Shown here: in pieces, positions 8,085 through 18,390 of the stretch
Layout: every line of letters begins with the position of its first letter
Position numbering within the stretch: the first letter of the stretch is position 1
Assembly: GCA_021844945.1 (NCBI GenBank)
Contig: JAKBSJ010000004.1
Coordinates: 62,001 to 126,000 of the forward strand
Source: Thermoplasmata archaeon
GTDB taxonomy: Archaea > Thermoplasmatota > Thermoplasmata > Lutacidiplasmatales > UBA184
DNA: 64,000 nucleotides
Reading direction: 5' to 3'
The notes under the pieces: model-generated
The model's input: the letters and a program-made list of their open reading frames with translations, nothing else
Told to the model about the DNA's origin: nothing
The model's database searches: none
Translations under genes and position numbers: made by a program

Positions 8085-10196
8085 ATGGCATCCGAGTCCC
8101 CGTCGCACCGTACGGGCCCGAGCGGTCGGCGCCTCGCCGGGGCGCGCTCGAGCTATCTACGCTCGGCGGCGGAGCAGGCGATCGACTGGCATCCGTGGGG
8201 TCCCGAGCCGTTCGAGATCGCGCGGCGCACCCACCGCCCGATCCTGCTCGACATCGGAGCTTCGTGGTGCCACTGGTGCCACGTCATGGACGAGGGGACG
8301 TACTCGGATCCCGAAGTCGCTCGGCTCCTCCAGCAAGGGTTCGTCGCGGTCAAGGTCGACCGAGACGAGCATCCCGAGGTCGATCGACGCTACCAGCGCC
8401 AGGTGGGTGCGCTCACCGGGGAGGGCGGATGGCCTCTCACGGCCTTTCTCACCCCGGACGGGAACGTGTTCCTGGGTGGAACGTACTTCCCCGCGATCGA
8501 CGCCCAGGGCCGGCCCGGCCTTCGCCGCCTCCTCAAGGAAGTTCGACGGTTGTGGGAGGAGGAACCGGTCGAGCTCCAGCACCACGCCCAGGCCATCCAG
8601 GATGCGCTGCGCCGCTACGCCTCGCGAAGGACCGAGGGAAACTCCTCGGTCGAGGAGTTCGTCCGCTCGGTGCGGCGGCGCATCCATGATTCCGCCGACC
8701 CCGTCAACGGCGGGTTCGGAGACGCGCCCAAGTTCCCGCACCCGACCGGCATCGAGTTTCTCCTGTGGGACGAGTTCGCGAACGGCGTCGAGGAGTCGGG
8801 CGTGAAGGCCCGACTGGCGCTGGACCGGATGGCGGCGGGAGGGGTCTACGATCACATTGGCGGTGGCTTCCACCGGTACTCGGTGGACGAAGGCTGGCAC
8901 ATCCCTCACTTCGAGAAGATGGCCGTCGACAATTCGGCCCTCCTCGAGTCGTATGTCCACGGTGCGGAGCGGTTCGGCCGCGAGCGCTACGCGCCGACGA
9001 TCCGAGGAACGATCCGATGGCTCGACGGGGTCCTAGGAGACCCTGAAGGGGGTTGGGGATCGAGCCAGGATGCCGACAACGCTCCCGGCGACGATGGGAG
9101 CTACTATACCTGGACCCGTGCCGAGCTCCACGCGGCCCTCGACCCGGTGGAGTTCCGCGTATTCACGCGATACTTCGGGGTGGGCAGCGACGGTCGCATG
9201 CCCGAGGATCCCGAGCGTAGCGTTCTCTTCGAACTGTTTCCTCTGGACGAGGCGGCCGAAGGTTCCGGGCTCTCGCGCGAAGATGCCCAAGCCACGCTCG
9301 ATCGTGCGATCGAGAAGGTCCGCACGGCGCGGGAGCGGCGGGCGGAGCCTCCGATCGATCGTGCCCAGTACGCGAATCTGAACGGCGGGCTGATCGCCGC
9401 CTACGCGCACGCCGGCGCGTTCCTGGGCGATTCGGCGCTCGTCGACCGCGCCCGCCGCGCGGCCGACCGCTTCCTCGCTCACGCCTACCGGCCCGGGCAC
9501 GGCGTCGCGCATCGTCTCGAGGGATCCGACGGCGTGGGGTACGGGATGCTCGAGGACCAGGCAGAGTTCGCACGTGGCCTCGTCGAGCTCGCCGGAACCA
9601 CCTCCGACCCTGAGTACGCGTTGCGCGCGCGCGAGCTGTTGACCCTGATCGATCGAGAGTTCCGAGGCGAGGATGGCTTGCTCCAGGACCTCGCGCCGTC
9701 GCTCTATGACGGGAGCGAGATCGTCTCCACCTCCGCCCCCTCCTATCCGCTCGAGGACAGCCCGCATCGGTCGGCGAACGCGACCGCGGCTCTCGCGGCC
9801 CTACGCCTTGGGGCGCTCGCCGAGGACGAGTCCCTGCGTTCTTTCGCGGAGGGATTGATCGATCCGATCGTCCATCGGGTCGGGGATGGCGGTCTCTTCG
9901 TGGCGGGAAGCGCGCTGGTCGCCGGCTTGCTCCGCACTCCGCCCGTGAAGGTCGTCATCGAGGGATCGGTGCCGGGGGCGTCCGCCCTCGAGCGGGCGGC
10001 CCGCGAGCCCTACCATCCGATGCGTTGGGTCTTCCGCGGGCGGCCTCCCGAACCGTTTCGAGCATCGGGGCTACCGAAAGGCCCCGACGGCGAAGCGGTT
10101 CGCGCTCTGGTATGCGTCGGGACTTCTTGCCGCGCTCCGATCACCGACCCGACGGAGCTCGCGCGTGCGATCGCAGCTCCGGCCCCGGCATCCTGA
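8085..10196 (+). CDS. Thioredoxin-domain protein of the YyaL/DUF255/spermatogenesis-associated 20 family
   Basis: DIGASWCHWCHVMDEGTY, NREE-like KVDRDEHPEVDRRY, GGWPLTAFLTPDG, DAPKFPHP. Confidence 0.92.
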   Translation: MASESPSHRTGPSGRRLAGARSSYLRSAAEQAIDWHPWGPEPFEIARRTHRPILLDIGASWCHWCHVMDEGTYSDPEVARLLQQGFVAVKVDRDEHPEVDRRYQRQVGALTGEGGWPLTAFLTPDGNVFLGGTYFPAIDAQGRPGLRRLLKEVRRLWEEEPVELQHHAQAIQDALRRYASRRTEGNSSVEEFVRSVRRRIHDSADPVNGGFGDAPKFPHPTGIEFLLWDEFANGVEESGVKARLALDRMAAGGVYDHIGGGFHRYSVDEGWHIPHFEKMAVDNSALLESYVHGAERFGRERYAPTIRGTIRWLDGVLGDPEGGWGSSQDADNAPGDDGSYYTWTRAELHAALDPVEFRVFTRYFGVGSDGRMPEDPERSVLFELFPLDEAAEGSGLSREDAQATLDRAIEKVRTARERRAEPPIDRAQYANLNGGLIAAYAHAGAFLGDSALVDRARRAADRFLAHAYRPGHGVAHRLEGSDGVGYGMLEDQAEFARGLVELAGTTSDPEYALRARELLTLIDREFRGEDGLLQDLAPSLYDGSEIVSTSAPSYPLEDSPHRSANATAALAALRLGALAEDESLRSFAEGLIDPIVHRVGDGGLFVAGSALVAGLLRTPPVKVVIEGSVPGASALERAAREPYHPMRWVFRGRPPEPFRASGLPKGPDGEAVRALVCVGTSCRAPITDPTELARAIAAPAPAS

Positions 10197-10956
10197 TTGA
10201 TCCGACGTCCGTGCCGTCGAGCAGGTAGGCGCGGCAATTTCCGTGGACAAGGAACCTACGGTACAGGAAGGTCTTTCCTCGCCCCGGGCGATCCCGATTC
10301 AACGCTTCGGTGCCCGCCACGGGGTTGAATGCGGGGATCACGACCATCTCCTTCGCTCGGATCCTTCGGCGCCCCCGGCGGGGAACCTTGGGAGAAGGAA
10401 ACTCGACCCGAAGCCAGCAGCGCCGTTTCCCCCTCGGATCGGACGTCGTGGGAGCGAAACGGATCCCGGGGTGGAGATGGCCGACGACCAGCGACTCGCA
10501 CTGCAGGACTCGGGCGGAGGGCCATCGATGCCCGTGGAAGATCCCGACCCCGTAGCGTACGAGCCCGGTCGCGGCGTGAACGGTGACCTCACGCGGAAGG
10601 TAGCCCGCGAGACCGACGTCGTGGTTGCCCACGATCACTTCCAGCGAGAGTCCGCGTGCGAGGAGGTCCGAGGAGAAGTCGAACAGAACCGTCCGAAGCG
10701 CCGGAGGTACCCCGACGATCGGGTGCTTCGCATCCCCCGCGATCACGATCCCTGCGGCCCGCGCCCGGCGGGCCAGCTCGGCGAGATCGGAGGCGAGCCG
10801 TGGGACGTGCGCTTCGGGCGGTCCCAGCGGCCGCTCGGGAGTGGCTCCCAGACCCAGGTGCAGGTCGGCGATGATGACGTAGCGAGGACCGTCCTCCTCT
10901 CGAGGCTCGAGCACGAGCGCCGGCGCACCGGGGATCGGTCGTAGTTCTCCCGCCAC
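10141..10956 (-). CDS. Calcineurin-like metallophosphoesterase (archaeal SbcD-like phosphoesterase)
   Basis: VIIADLHLGLG, IAGDAKH, IVGNHDV, FHGHRWP, VVGHLHP. Confidence 0.85.
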   Translation of the reverse strand: MAGELRPIPGAPALVLEPREEDGPRYVIIADLHLGLGATPERPLGPPEAHVPRLASDLAELARRARAAGIVIAGDAKHPIVGVPPALRTVLFDFSSDLLARGLSLEVIVGNHDVGLAGYLPREVTVHAATGLVRYGVGIFHGHRWPSARVLQCESLVVGHLHPGIRFAPTTSDPRGKRRCWLRVEFPSPKVPRRGRRRIRAKEMVVIPAFNPVAGTEALNRDRPGRGKTFLYRRFLVHGNCRAYLLDGTDVGSIRMPGPELRSHARAPSGR

Positions 10957-11077
10957 GGTCCGCCCTACCCGGCACGAGCGCGACCGTTCGCCGCCGGCCC
11001 GGAAGGGGCCAGCGCCCGGGTCCCTTCGTCGAACACCCGCCCGTCAGCCTCCTTTCATCGAGAGAACGGACCCCTGC

Positions 11078-11090
11078 CATATATATACTA
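11078..11090 (+). promoter_or_regulatory. TATA box for the regulator gene at 11116
   Basis: CATATATATACTA about 26-38 nt upstream of the ATG; suggests a near-leaderless transcript. Confidence 0.65.
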
Positions 11091-11115
11091 ACAGAAACTC
11101 GTTATTTGGGGTCCT

Positions 11116-12123
11116 ATGGAGCGTGCGCGCGAACGGTCGATCCAGCGGATCCAGGATCTGCTGGAGCGGAGCGGATTCTATGTATCCGATGCGCACGGAG
11201 TGCGGCCGTCGAGCTTCGACCTCGCGGCGCGGCGCGACTCGCTCCTCCTGCTCATCAAGGTCCTCAAAAACATCGATACGCTGGGCCGCGAGGAGGCGAG
11301 CCGCCTGGCCGAGCTGGGCGGCCTATTTCCGGCGGTCGTGATCATCGTCGGTGAGACCTCCGGTACCTCCGAGCTCGAGGCCGGGGTCGTCTACTCGCGC
11401 TACGATATCCCCATCCTCCGGGAGGAGACGCTCGTGGACCTGGTGCAGAAGGGCGTGCCACCGTTCCTGCTGAGCGCGCCCGGGGGGATCTTCGCACGCA
11501 TCGACGGGGTCCGTCTCCGAGCCCTCCGTGAGGAGCGGGGCCTATCGTTAGGCGCGATGGCTCAGATCGCCGGGGTCTCTCGCCACTCGATCCAGCTCTA
11601 CGAGGAAGGCGGCGGGGCCGAGGTCGTCGTCGTTCAGCGGGTCGAGGCGTATTTCGGCGAGCCGGTAGCGGTGCCCGTGGACGTTCTCGAGCGGCGGACC
11701 CCCCGGACCCGACCCACCGGGGGCACCGGAGCGAGGGGAGAGACCCCGCGCGAACCGGAGCGTCCGGCCGCAAGGTCTTCCGACCCATTGCGCGCGAACG
11801 TCTTCGCTCGCCTCCAAGGAATGGGGTGGGACGTCGTGCCGACCGTTCGCGCTCCCTTCGACGCGTTCACGCGAACTCCCGAGGCGGATCGCGTACAGGA
11901 GATCCTCCTCACCGCGATCGGCAATCTGCGCACCGCCCAGCATCGTGCCGAGATGCTGCGAGCGCTGGCGCGGGTCACCGAGCAGCACGCGATGTTCGTC
12001 GTCGCGGACCGAGGGGCGCGCCCCTCGATCGACGGGCTGCCCGTGCTGAGCGTCCACGAGCTCGCCCGGACCCGTGACCGCGACGAGCTCCTCGACGAGA
12101 TCGAGGAGCGCGAAGGCACGTGA
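11116..12123 (+). CDS. Archaeal XRE-family HTH transcriptional regulator
   Basis: LRALREERGLSLGAMAQIAGVSRHSIQLYEEGGGAEV HTH with N-terminal nuclease-fold-like domain. Confidence 0.8.
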   Translation: MERARERSIQRIQDLLERSGFYVSDAHGVRPSSFDLAARRDSLLLLIKVLKNIDTLGREEASRLAELGGLFPAVVIIVGETSGTSELEAGVVYSRYDIPILREETLVDLVQKGVPPFLLSAPGGIFARIDGVRLRALREERGLSLGAMAQIAGVSRHSIQLYEEGGGAEVVVVQRVEAYFGEPVAVPVDVLERRTPRTRPTGGTGARGETPREPERPAARSSDPLRANVFARLQGMGWDVVPTVRAPFDAFTRTPEADRVQEILLTAIGNLRTAQHRAEMLRALARVTEQHAMFVVADRGARPSIDGLPVLSVHELARTRDRDELLDEIEEREGT

Positions 12124-12758
12124 TCGTCGACCGGCTCTCCGCGCCCCCGGTGCTGCTGATTGGAGCCGTACGGGGGCTCTACTCGGAGAGCGACGCGACC
12201 CTCGCGCAACTGGACCGCGCGAACCCCGATCACCTGGGGCTCGCGCTCTCTCCGGAGGAGTACGAGGGAATTGGTACCTACTTCTCGGACGCGGAAGCGG
12301 AGACGACGATCCACCTCATCGAGACCGAGAAGAGCGAGATCCAAGCGCTCACCCGCTGGGGAGAGGTCCGGGTACCGAACCCGACCGCGGTGCGGGCCAT
12401 CGAGTGGGCCCGGCGACGCTCCGTCCCGGTCCACCCCCTCGACCCTCCGGACGAGGGCGCCGCCACGATGTTCACCGCGAGCATTGGCTACGTCGAGCTC
12501 GTGCGCCGGACGCTACGCGAGCGCAGTCTCGCCCGCGCGCCGCCCTCCGCGGAGAGCCCGGACGACTTGGCTCTCAAGTGGGACCGCCGGATGAGCGTGG
12601 GCTCGGGATCGAGGGACCTCGCCCGGAATCGGGACAGCTACCTCGTCGCGGGCGCGCGGGAAACCCTCACGAAGAGCCGAAACCTCGCCGTGATCGTCGA
12701 CCGTGAGCGCTTCGAGCTGGTCCGCTCGCTCTTCCGGGCACCGGTCGACCGACCCTAG
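12120..12758 (+). CDS. Conserved hypothetical protein (possibly TraB/ChaN-like)
   Basis: Start overlaps preceding stop; coding-like composition; assignment tentative. Confidence 0.6.
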   Translation: MIVDRLSAPPVLLIGAVRGLYSESDATLAQLDRANPDHLGLALSPEEYEGIGTYFSDAEAETTIHLIETEKSEIQALTRWGEVRVPNPTAVRAIEWARRRSVPVHPLDPPDEGAATMFTASIGYVELVRRTLRERSLARAPPSAESPDDLALKWDRRMSVGSGSRDLARNRDSYLVAGARETLTKSRNLAVIVDRERFELVRSLFRAPVDRP

Positions 12759-12770
12759 CGACCGGACCTC

Positions 12771-13322
12771 TCAGTCGTCGTCCTCTTTGTGGGCGAGGAT
12801 GGTCTCGAGCATCCGCCGGGCTTCCCGGCGGAAGTCCTCGAGCTCGCCTTCGTTCACCAGCATCCCGTCGGCCAGCGCCAGGGCGTTGCCGATCCCCCAC
12901 TTGAGCTCGCGACGGTCGCGGTCGTAGAACTCCTGCAGATCGTTCGAGTCGTCTCCGCGTCCTCGCTTCGTAAGCCGCCGGAACCGGGTGTCGACCGACG
13001 CGAAGATCCCGAGGACGAAGAGGTCGCCGAAATTGTGCCGGAAGACCGTGACCTCGCTGTCGGAGCGGCACCCGTCGACGAGCATTCTCGTCTCGGTGAG
13101 CTTCGGGAGGGCGCGCTGGGCCCAGACCCCGGGGCCGTGTTTTTCGCGCTCCTCGCTCGCGATCCGACCGATGTTCGCGTTCGTGAGCGCGAGCCCGCGG
13201 CGGCGCGTCTCGTCCCGCACGAGATCCCCCATCTTGAGCGTCGCGAGGCCGATCGATCGGGCGACCTCTACCAGCTCGTCCTTCCCCGAGCCGGGCATAC
13301 CGACCGTAACGATCAGTTTCAT
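12771..13322 (-). CDS. UPF0200-like P-loop nucleotide kinase-like protein
   Basis: MKLIVTVGMPGSGKDELVEVARSIGLATLKMGDLVRDE. Confidence 0.8.
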   Translation of the reverse strand: MKLIVTVGMPGSGKDELVEVARSIGLATLKMGDLVRDETRRRGLALTNANIGRIASEEREKHGPGVWAQRALPKLTETRMLVDGCRSDSEVTVFRHNFGDLFVLGIFASVDTRFRRLTKRGRGDDSNDLQEFYDRDRRELKWGIGNALALADGMLVNEGELEDFRREARRMLETILAHKEDDD

Positions 13323-13945
13323 TGCGGCGGATAGGAGGGTGGCGGGACCCCGCGCGCCTCGGGCGTGGGCCCGAGTCGTCCATCGGCCGCCATTTGGAGT
13401 TGGTCGGCGCGCTGTCGGTAGACCTGAGATTCTTGCTCGTGCTCGCGCGCGAGCTCAAGGAACTTGTCGGCCCGGACCTTGATCTCGGACGCCTTCTGCG
13501 TGTACCGAGCCGCCCGTAGCTCAAGCGACGCCCCGCGTCGCTGTTTGTCGGCCACCTTCTGCTGGAGCTTGCGGGCTTGGATCTGAAGCTTCGTGACATC
13601 GCTGGTCGGAGGGACGCCCGGTCGGGCGTGCTTGGCGGCCTCCCCGATTTGAGCGTTCAACTGGGCGATCCCCTCTTCCAGCGTGGGAACGTCGGAGCGC
13701 GCGAGGACGCTCTTTTCACGGAGCCCGGTCGCCACATGCCGCAACTTGTCGACCTTGAGCATGAGGTGGGCGGCACGCGCTTCCGCCCGGGCGGCGAGGT
13801 GTGCGTGCTGGGCCGAAAGCTCGCGGAGTTTGGTCATGTCCGCGTACTCTTGCCCCGCCCAGCGGGTCTGGCGCTGGACCGCGAGGGCATTCGAATCTCC
13901 GCCGCTATCGGTCGACGGCGGCGGTGCTTCTCCCCCAGCAACCAT
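13319..13945 (-). CDS. Coiled-coil hypothetical protein
   Basis: Long charged helical segments; overlaps upstream kinase-like gene by 4 nt. Confidence 0.65.
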   Translation of the reverse strand: MVAGGEAPPPSTDSGGDSNALAVQRQTRWAGQEYADMTKLRELSAQHAHLAARAEARAAHLMLKVDKLRHVATGLREKSVLARSDVPTLEEGIAQLNAQIGEAAKHARPGVPPTSDVTKLQIQARKLQQKVADKQRRGASLELRAARYTQKASEIKVRADKFLELAREHEQESQVYRQRADQLQMAADGRLGPTPEARGVPPPSYPPQ

Positions 13946-14029
13946 CGCGCGATGCGACGGCTCCGCCTCGATATAGTCCTTGTGACCTAGACGGGGAGCG
14001 GGGCCGGGGACCCGATGGTCCGGGGTCCG

Positions 14030-14709
14030 CTACCGCCGCTGAACCGACGCGATCGCGAATCCGTCGTGCCCCTTGAGCCCCACCATCGGGATCGTAGTGG
14101 CGGTGAGACGGGGCTCCGCCGCGATGCGATCGCTCATCCTTCGGACCCCGAGCGCGAGCGGGTCATGGGTGTGCGCGTCGGCGACGGCGCCGCCTCGGAC
14201 CACGTTGTCGATGACGATGAGGGTACCGGGGTGCGCGAGAGGAACCGCGAGGTCGAGGTACTCGGGGTAGGCGTCCTGGCTCGCCTCGATGAAGACGAAA
14301 TCGAGCGAGGGGTCCTTCCCGGCGACCATCTCCTTCGGGAGGTCGACGGCCGGTCCCAAACGGACCTCCGCCCGGTCCGCGGGCGCGGCCCGCTCGAGGT
14401 TCGACCCCGCGACCTCCCGGTGCCGAGGGTCGATCTCGAGGCTGACAATCCGGCCGCCGGGCGGGAGGGCCCGCGCGAGCCAGATCGTGCTGTATCCGGC
14501 GAGCGTGCCGATCTCGAGGATCCGCTGCGCGTACACGGAACGGGCAAGGAGGCTAGCCGCTTCCCTTGGGCCGGACTCACCTGAATGGAAGGAAGGTTCG
14601 TCTCCTGGCTCGCGCGGAGCGCGGACGACCGCGCGTCATCGTGCGGAAGCATTCGGGGGAGCGTGTACTCGTCGAACTCCACCCAGGTCGGTTCCGGCAC
14701 CGTCGCCAC
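14030..14709 (-). pseudogene. O-methyltransferase (COG4122-type) with an apparent 1-nt frameshift
   Basis: N-terminal frame (from 14709) ...LPHDDARSSALRASQETNLPSIQVSPAQGKRLAS; C-terminal frame LLARSVYAQRILEIGTLAGYSTIWLARALPPGG; frames join near 14545-14556. Confidence 0.75.
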
Positions 14710-14754
14710 GTCGGCCCCGATGAACCGGTCGTTCGAACACCGTTGCTCGCCGCC

Positions 14755-16278
14755 TCAGACCGCGCGCGTCGGGAAGGGCGCGCCCGGTCGAGGGAACCGC
14801 GTCGCGTTGGAGATTCGGTTCGCCAGATCCGAACGCGGCACCCGGTCCTGCGAACGCGAATCCCGATCGCGCAGGGTGACGGTGTCGCGCTGCGGGGAGT
14901 CCTGAGAGACGGTCTCGCCATCGATCGTCACGCAGAACGGGACTCCGGCTTCGTCCATGCGCGCGTAGCGCTTTCCGATCCCGCCGGCCTCGTCGTATTC
15001 CGCGACGATCCCGCTCGCGAGGAGTTCCCGGGCGAGGGAGCGCGCGTAGTCCCCGTGCTCCCGCTTCAGGAGCGGGAACACTCCGACCTGTACGGGAGCA
15101 AGCGGAGGCGGGAGCTTCCACAGCGTCCGCTCCCCCTCCTGGATCACGTGGACGTCGGCCTGGGCCCACAGGTTCCGATCGACGCCGAACGTGAGCTCGA
15201 GCACGTGAGGAACGATGCGACGCCCGTCCGTCGTGAGGACCGAGAGATCCTTGCCCGAACCCTGGCTGTGCCGGGTCAGGTCGTAATCCCCTCGATAATG
15301 GACCGCTCCGAGCTCCTTGTAGCCGGCCAGGCTCTCCAGATGGACCTCGACGTCGTACTGGATCCGGTTATAGAAGGCGCGCTCGGCGTCGGACTTCTCG
15401 AAGAGGCGGATGCGCTCCTTCGGGATCTGCAGGACATCGCGGTAGAAGCGGTAGGTGTGGACGAGGTGGTAGAGGTAGAAGTCCGGTAGCGCTTCTGAGC
15501 GTAGGTCGGCGACCCGTATCCACTCCGGCGACTCTTCGCCCCGCGCGCGGCGGGGAACCCGGAGCATCGGAAGCGGCTCGCTCATGACCTCGGAGATCGG
15601 GACCGGAAAGTGCGCCGGGTCGAAGAAGATCTGGAGCTCCGCCTGCGTGAACGCTCGCATCCGGAAGAGGAGCTGGCGCGGGGCGATCTCATTGCGGTAC
15701 GCCCGCCCGACGAGCGCGACGCCGAGAGGGAGGGCCTTGCGCCCCACCTCCCACATGCGCGGGAAGGCGAGGTAGCTCGATTGGGCGGTCTCGGGCCGGA
15801 GGTACGCCCGCTCCCGACCGGTGACCCCGAAGTCGAGCCCGAACATCATGTTGAACGCTCTCGGCACGCTGAGCGTGGATTGGCCGCACTTCGGGCAGGA
15901 GATCGCGTGAGAGACGACCAGCTCGCCGATCTGTGCCGGCGTCAGGCCGTCGACGCCTTCGGGTCGAACCTTCTCGAGAATGGTGTCGGCCCGGAAGGCC
16001 GCGTGGCACGACTCGCAGGTGACCTCGGGATCGGTGAAGTTTTCGAGGTGGCCCGAGGCCCGGACGACCGCCTCGGGAAGGATCTCGGCGCCCTCGATCC
16101 GGTAGTAGTCATCCGAGAGCCCGACGAACCATGCGGCCCACGCCTCTTCGATGCGGCGCTTGAGGGCCGCGCCAAGAGGGCCGTAATCGTAGAGCCCCTG
16201 CGCCCCACCGTAGAGTTCCGCCGTGGGCCACAGGATCCCTCGGCGGCGCAGGAGCGCGTACAGTTCGTCACTCTTCAT
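14755..16278 (-). CDS. glyS: Glycyl-tRNA synthetase
   Basis: RRRGILWPTAELYGGAQGLYDYGPLGAALKRRIEEAW; FNMMFGLDFG; LRPETAQ. Confidence 0.95.
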   Translation of the reverse strand: MKSDELYALLRRRGILWPTAELYGGAQGLYDYGPLGAALKRRIEEAWAAWFVGLSDDYYRIEGAEILPEAVVRASGHLENFTDPEVTCESCHAAFRADTILEKVRPEGVDGLTPAQIGELVVSHAISCPKCGQSTLSVPRAFNMMFGLDFGVTGRERAYLRPETAQSSYLAFPRMWEVGRKALPLGVALVGRAYRNEIAPRQLLFRMRAFTQAELQIFFDPAHFPVPISEVMSEPLPMLRVPRRARGEESPEWIRVADLRSEALPDFYLYHLVHTYRFYRDVLQIPKERIRLFEKSDAERAFYNRIQYDVEVHLESLAGYKELGAVHYRGDYDLTRHSQGSGKDLSVLTTDGRRIVPHVLELTFGVDRNLWAQADVHVIQEGERTLWKLPPPLAPVQVGVFPLLKREHGDYARSLARELLASGIVAEYDEAGGIGKRYARMDEAGVPFCVTIDGETVSQDSPQRDTVTLRDRDSRSQDRVPRSDLANRISNATRFPRPGAPFPTRAV

Positions 16279-17390
16279 TCGTCGCTCTCTCCCACGCTCT
16301 CCGCGTCCGTGATCGGTGCGGCGTGCCTAGCCGCTGGGACCATTAGGTGTTCCGTCGCTCGCGTCACGATCTGGTAGGCGGGATCGTCCGGCGGTAGGCG
16401 AAAGACGAGGGGGGCGGCCGGCCCTCCGGCCACGAGATGGCCCCGTTCCTCCTGCCCCAGCCAGCGCCACGGCTCGACCAGGGCCGCGCGGGCCAGGAAC
16501 ATCGCGCTCGCCGGCTCGTGGAACAGGCGGCTCGTGACGTAGGCGAACTCGAGCTCCCGCCAGATGGAGGGCGACTGGAGCATCGCGTTATCGGTGCCGA
16601 TCAGGACCCGATTGCCGACCCTCTCCATCGCGCCGAGCAGCGGGCGGCGCCCGAAGAGCGCGTTCGATCGCGGGCAGACGGCGATGCTCGTGCCGGCGTC
16701 GCGGACCTGCTCGAGATCGGAGGGTTCCGCGCAGGTGAGATGGACCAGCAGATCGGGACGAGGATCCAGATAGGCGTCGGGAGGCTCGCGAACCTCTTCG
16801 CTCGCGTGCAGGGCGTAGAACTTCCGCTTCGCACGGCACACCGCGGCGACCTCCTGCCGCACCTCGGCCGACTCCTCGCGGGACGAACTGAGGCCGATCC
16901 CGTCGGCCACCTCGAGGATCCGTTCGACCTCCGCGCTCTCGCGCGGCCGACCGACAGGCCGACCGAGGATCACCACATGAACTCCGGTCCCTTCGGCCGC
17001 GCGTCGGAGCTCCCGGACCCCCGGCTCGCCTTCCTCCCGAAAATCGATGGTACCGGCGATCCCCTCATGGCGCATGCGGTCGAGGGCCGCGCGCATCGCG
17101 CGCCGCTTCGCTCCGGGCTTCGCTTCCGCGAGGATGCGGAACTTGTAACCCGAGGGAGGCGCGACGAGCTCCGAGAACGAGACGTTCGGGGGTTCGCGCG
17201 TCGAGACCGCGTCGCCCAGGTGCGTGTGGCCATTCACCGGGGAGGGGGTGACGATCCCGTGGATCTTGCGCTCCTTTCCCCGCGTGGAGTCCGTGCCGAT
17301 GACCCCGGTTTCGACCACCATTCCGTGCGCGATCCGCACGTAGCTGGGACGCGCGCCTTCGGCGTCGAGGACCGCTCCTTCGACGAGCAT
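16275..17390 (-). CDS. Amidohydrolase family protein (SsnA/cytosine-deaminase-like)
   Basis: TPSPVNGHTHLGDA; ALHASEE; HLTCAEPSD; LIGTDNAML. Confidence 0.85.
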   Translation of the reverse strand: MLVEGAVLDAEGARPSYVRIAHGMVVETGVIGTDSTRGKERKIHGIVTPSPVNGHTHLGDAVSTREPPNVSFSELVAPPSGYKFRILAEAKPGAKRRAMRAALDRMRHEGIAGTIDFREEGEPGVRELRRAAEGTGVHVVILGRPVGRPRESAEVERILEVADGIGLSSSREESAEVRQEVAAVCRAKRKFYALHASEEVREPPDAYLDPRPDLLVHLTCAEPSDLEQVRDAGTSIAVCPRSNALFGRRPLLGAMERVGNRVLIGTDNAMLQSPSIWRELEFAYVTSRLFHEPASAMFLARAALVEPWRWLGQEERGHLVAGGPAAPLVFRLPPDDPAYQIVTRATEHLMVPAARHAAPITDAESVGESDE

Positions 17391-17467
17391 CGAACGGCCC
17401 GGGAGGGCCGGGAACGCTTAACGCCGCCCGGAGCAAGGGTATTGTCGCTGGCGGGCTCGACGGGGGC

Positions 17468-18385
17468 GTGACGGGCCCGGCCTCGGCCGATCGGGGCGAT
17501 CTCCTCGTTTCGGGGCACATCAACGTCGACCATTTCCTCTACGTTCGACGGTTCCCCGGACCGGACCGAACCGTACCGATCCTGTCGGAGCGCCGCGTTC
17601 TCGGGGGTACCGCGGCGAACATCGCGCGGGTTGCCGCGGGCTACGGAGTCCGGACCGGGTTGCGCGCCCGCATCGGAGGGGACTTCCCCCGAGAGTTCCT
17701 GCGGGTGTTGCGTGCTTCGCGTATCGACACGGAAGGGATCGAGATGGTCCGCACCGAGCTGACCCCGACCTGCTACATCACGGTCGATGACCGTCACGAG
17801 CAGCGAACGCTGATCGAGCAAGGATGCATGGCCGACGAGATGCCGAGCGGAAACGATGCTCGCCAGCGCGTGGTCACCGGCTACTCGTGGGTCCACGTGA
17901 CGACCGGTCGGCCCCGCTGGCAGATTGCGCTCGCGGAGGAAGCTCGTCGTCGCGGGGCCCGGGTCGCCGCCGACCCGGCGCAGGAGATCCACTACCTTTG
18001 GGATCGCGGGACGCTGCGACGCCTCCTCGAGGTGTCGGAGATTTTGTTCGGGAACCGGCACGAGGTCGCCCGCGCGGTAGAGCTACTGCGACTCCGACGC
18101 GTCCGGGACCTCCTCGACGTCGTGCCACTCGTGATCGAGACGCAGGGTCGAAGAGGCGTTCGGGCCTACTCCCGCTCCGGGACGCTGGTGGTGCCTGCGG
18201 CTCAACATCGGAACGTTCGGAGCTTGGTCGGCAGCGGGGACGCCTTTCGCGCCGGCTTCTATGCGGGATGGTTCGATGGCCTTCCGTTGGTCGGCGCGCT
18301 CGAGGCGGGCACGCGAGCGGCCGCACGATGGATCGAAGGTCGGTCCGTCCCGACGATCGTCGCGGGACCAACTCCCACGCGGTGA
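17468..18385 (+). CDS. PfkB-family carbohydrate/nucleoside kinase
   Basis: GHINVDHFLYV; GGTAANIARVAA; VGSGDAFRAGFYAGW; GTG start. Confidence 0.85.
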   Translation: MTGPASADRGDLLVSGHINVDHFLYVRRFPGPDRTVPILSERRVLGGTAANIARVAAGYGVRTGLRARIGGDFPREFLRVLRASRIDTEGIEMVRTELTPTCYITVDDRHEQRTLIEQGCMADEMPSGNDARQRVVTGYSWVHVTTGRPRWQIALAEEARRRGARVAADPAQEIHYLWDRGTLRRLLEVSEILFGNRHEVARAVELLRLRRVRDLLDVVPLVIETQGRRGVRAYSRSGTLVVPAAQHRNVRSLVGSGDAFRAGFYAGWFDGLPLVGALEAGTRAAARWIEGRSVPTIVAGPTPTR

Positions 18386-18390
18386 CAGCC

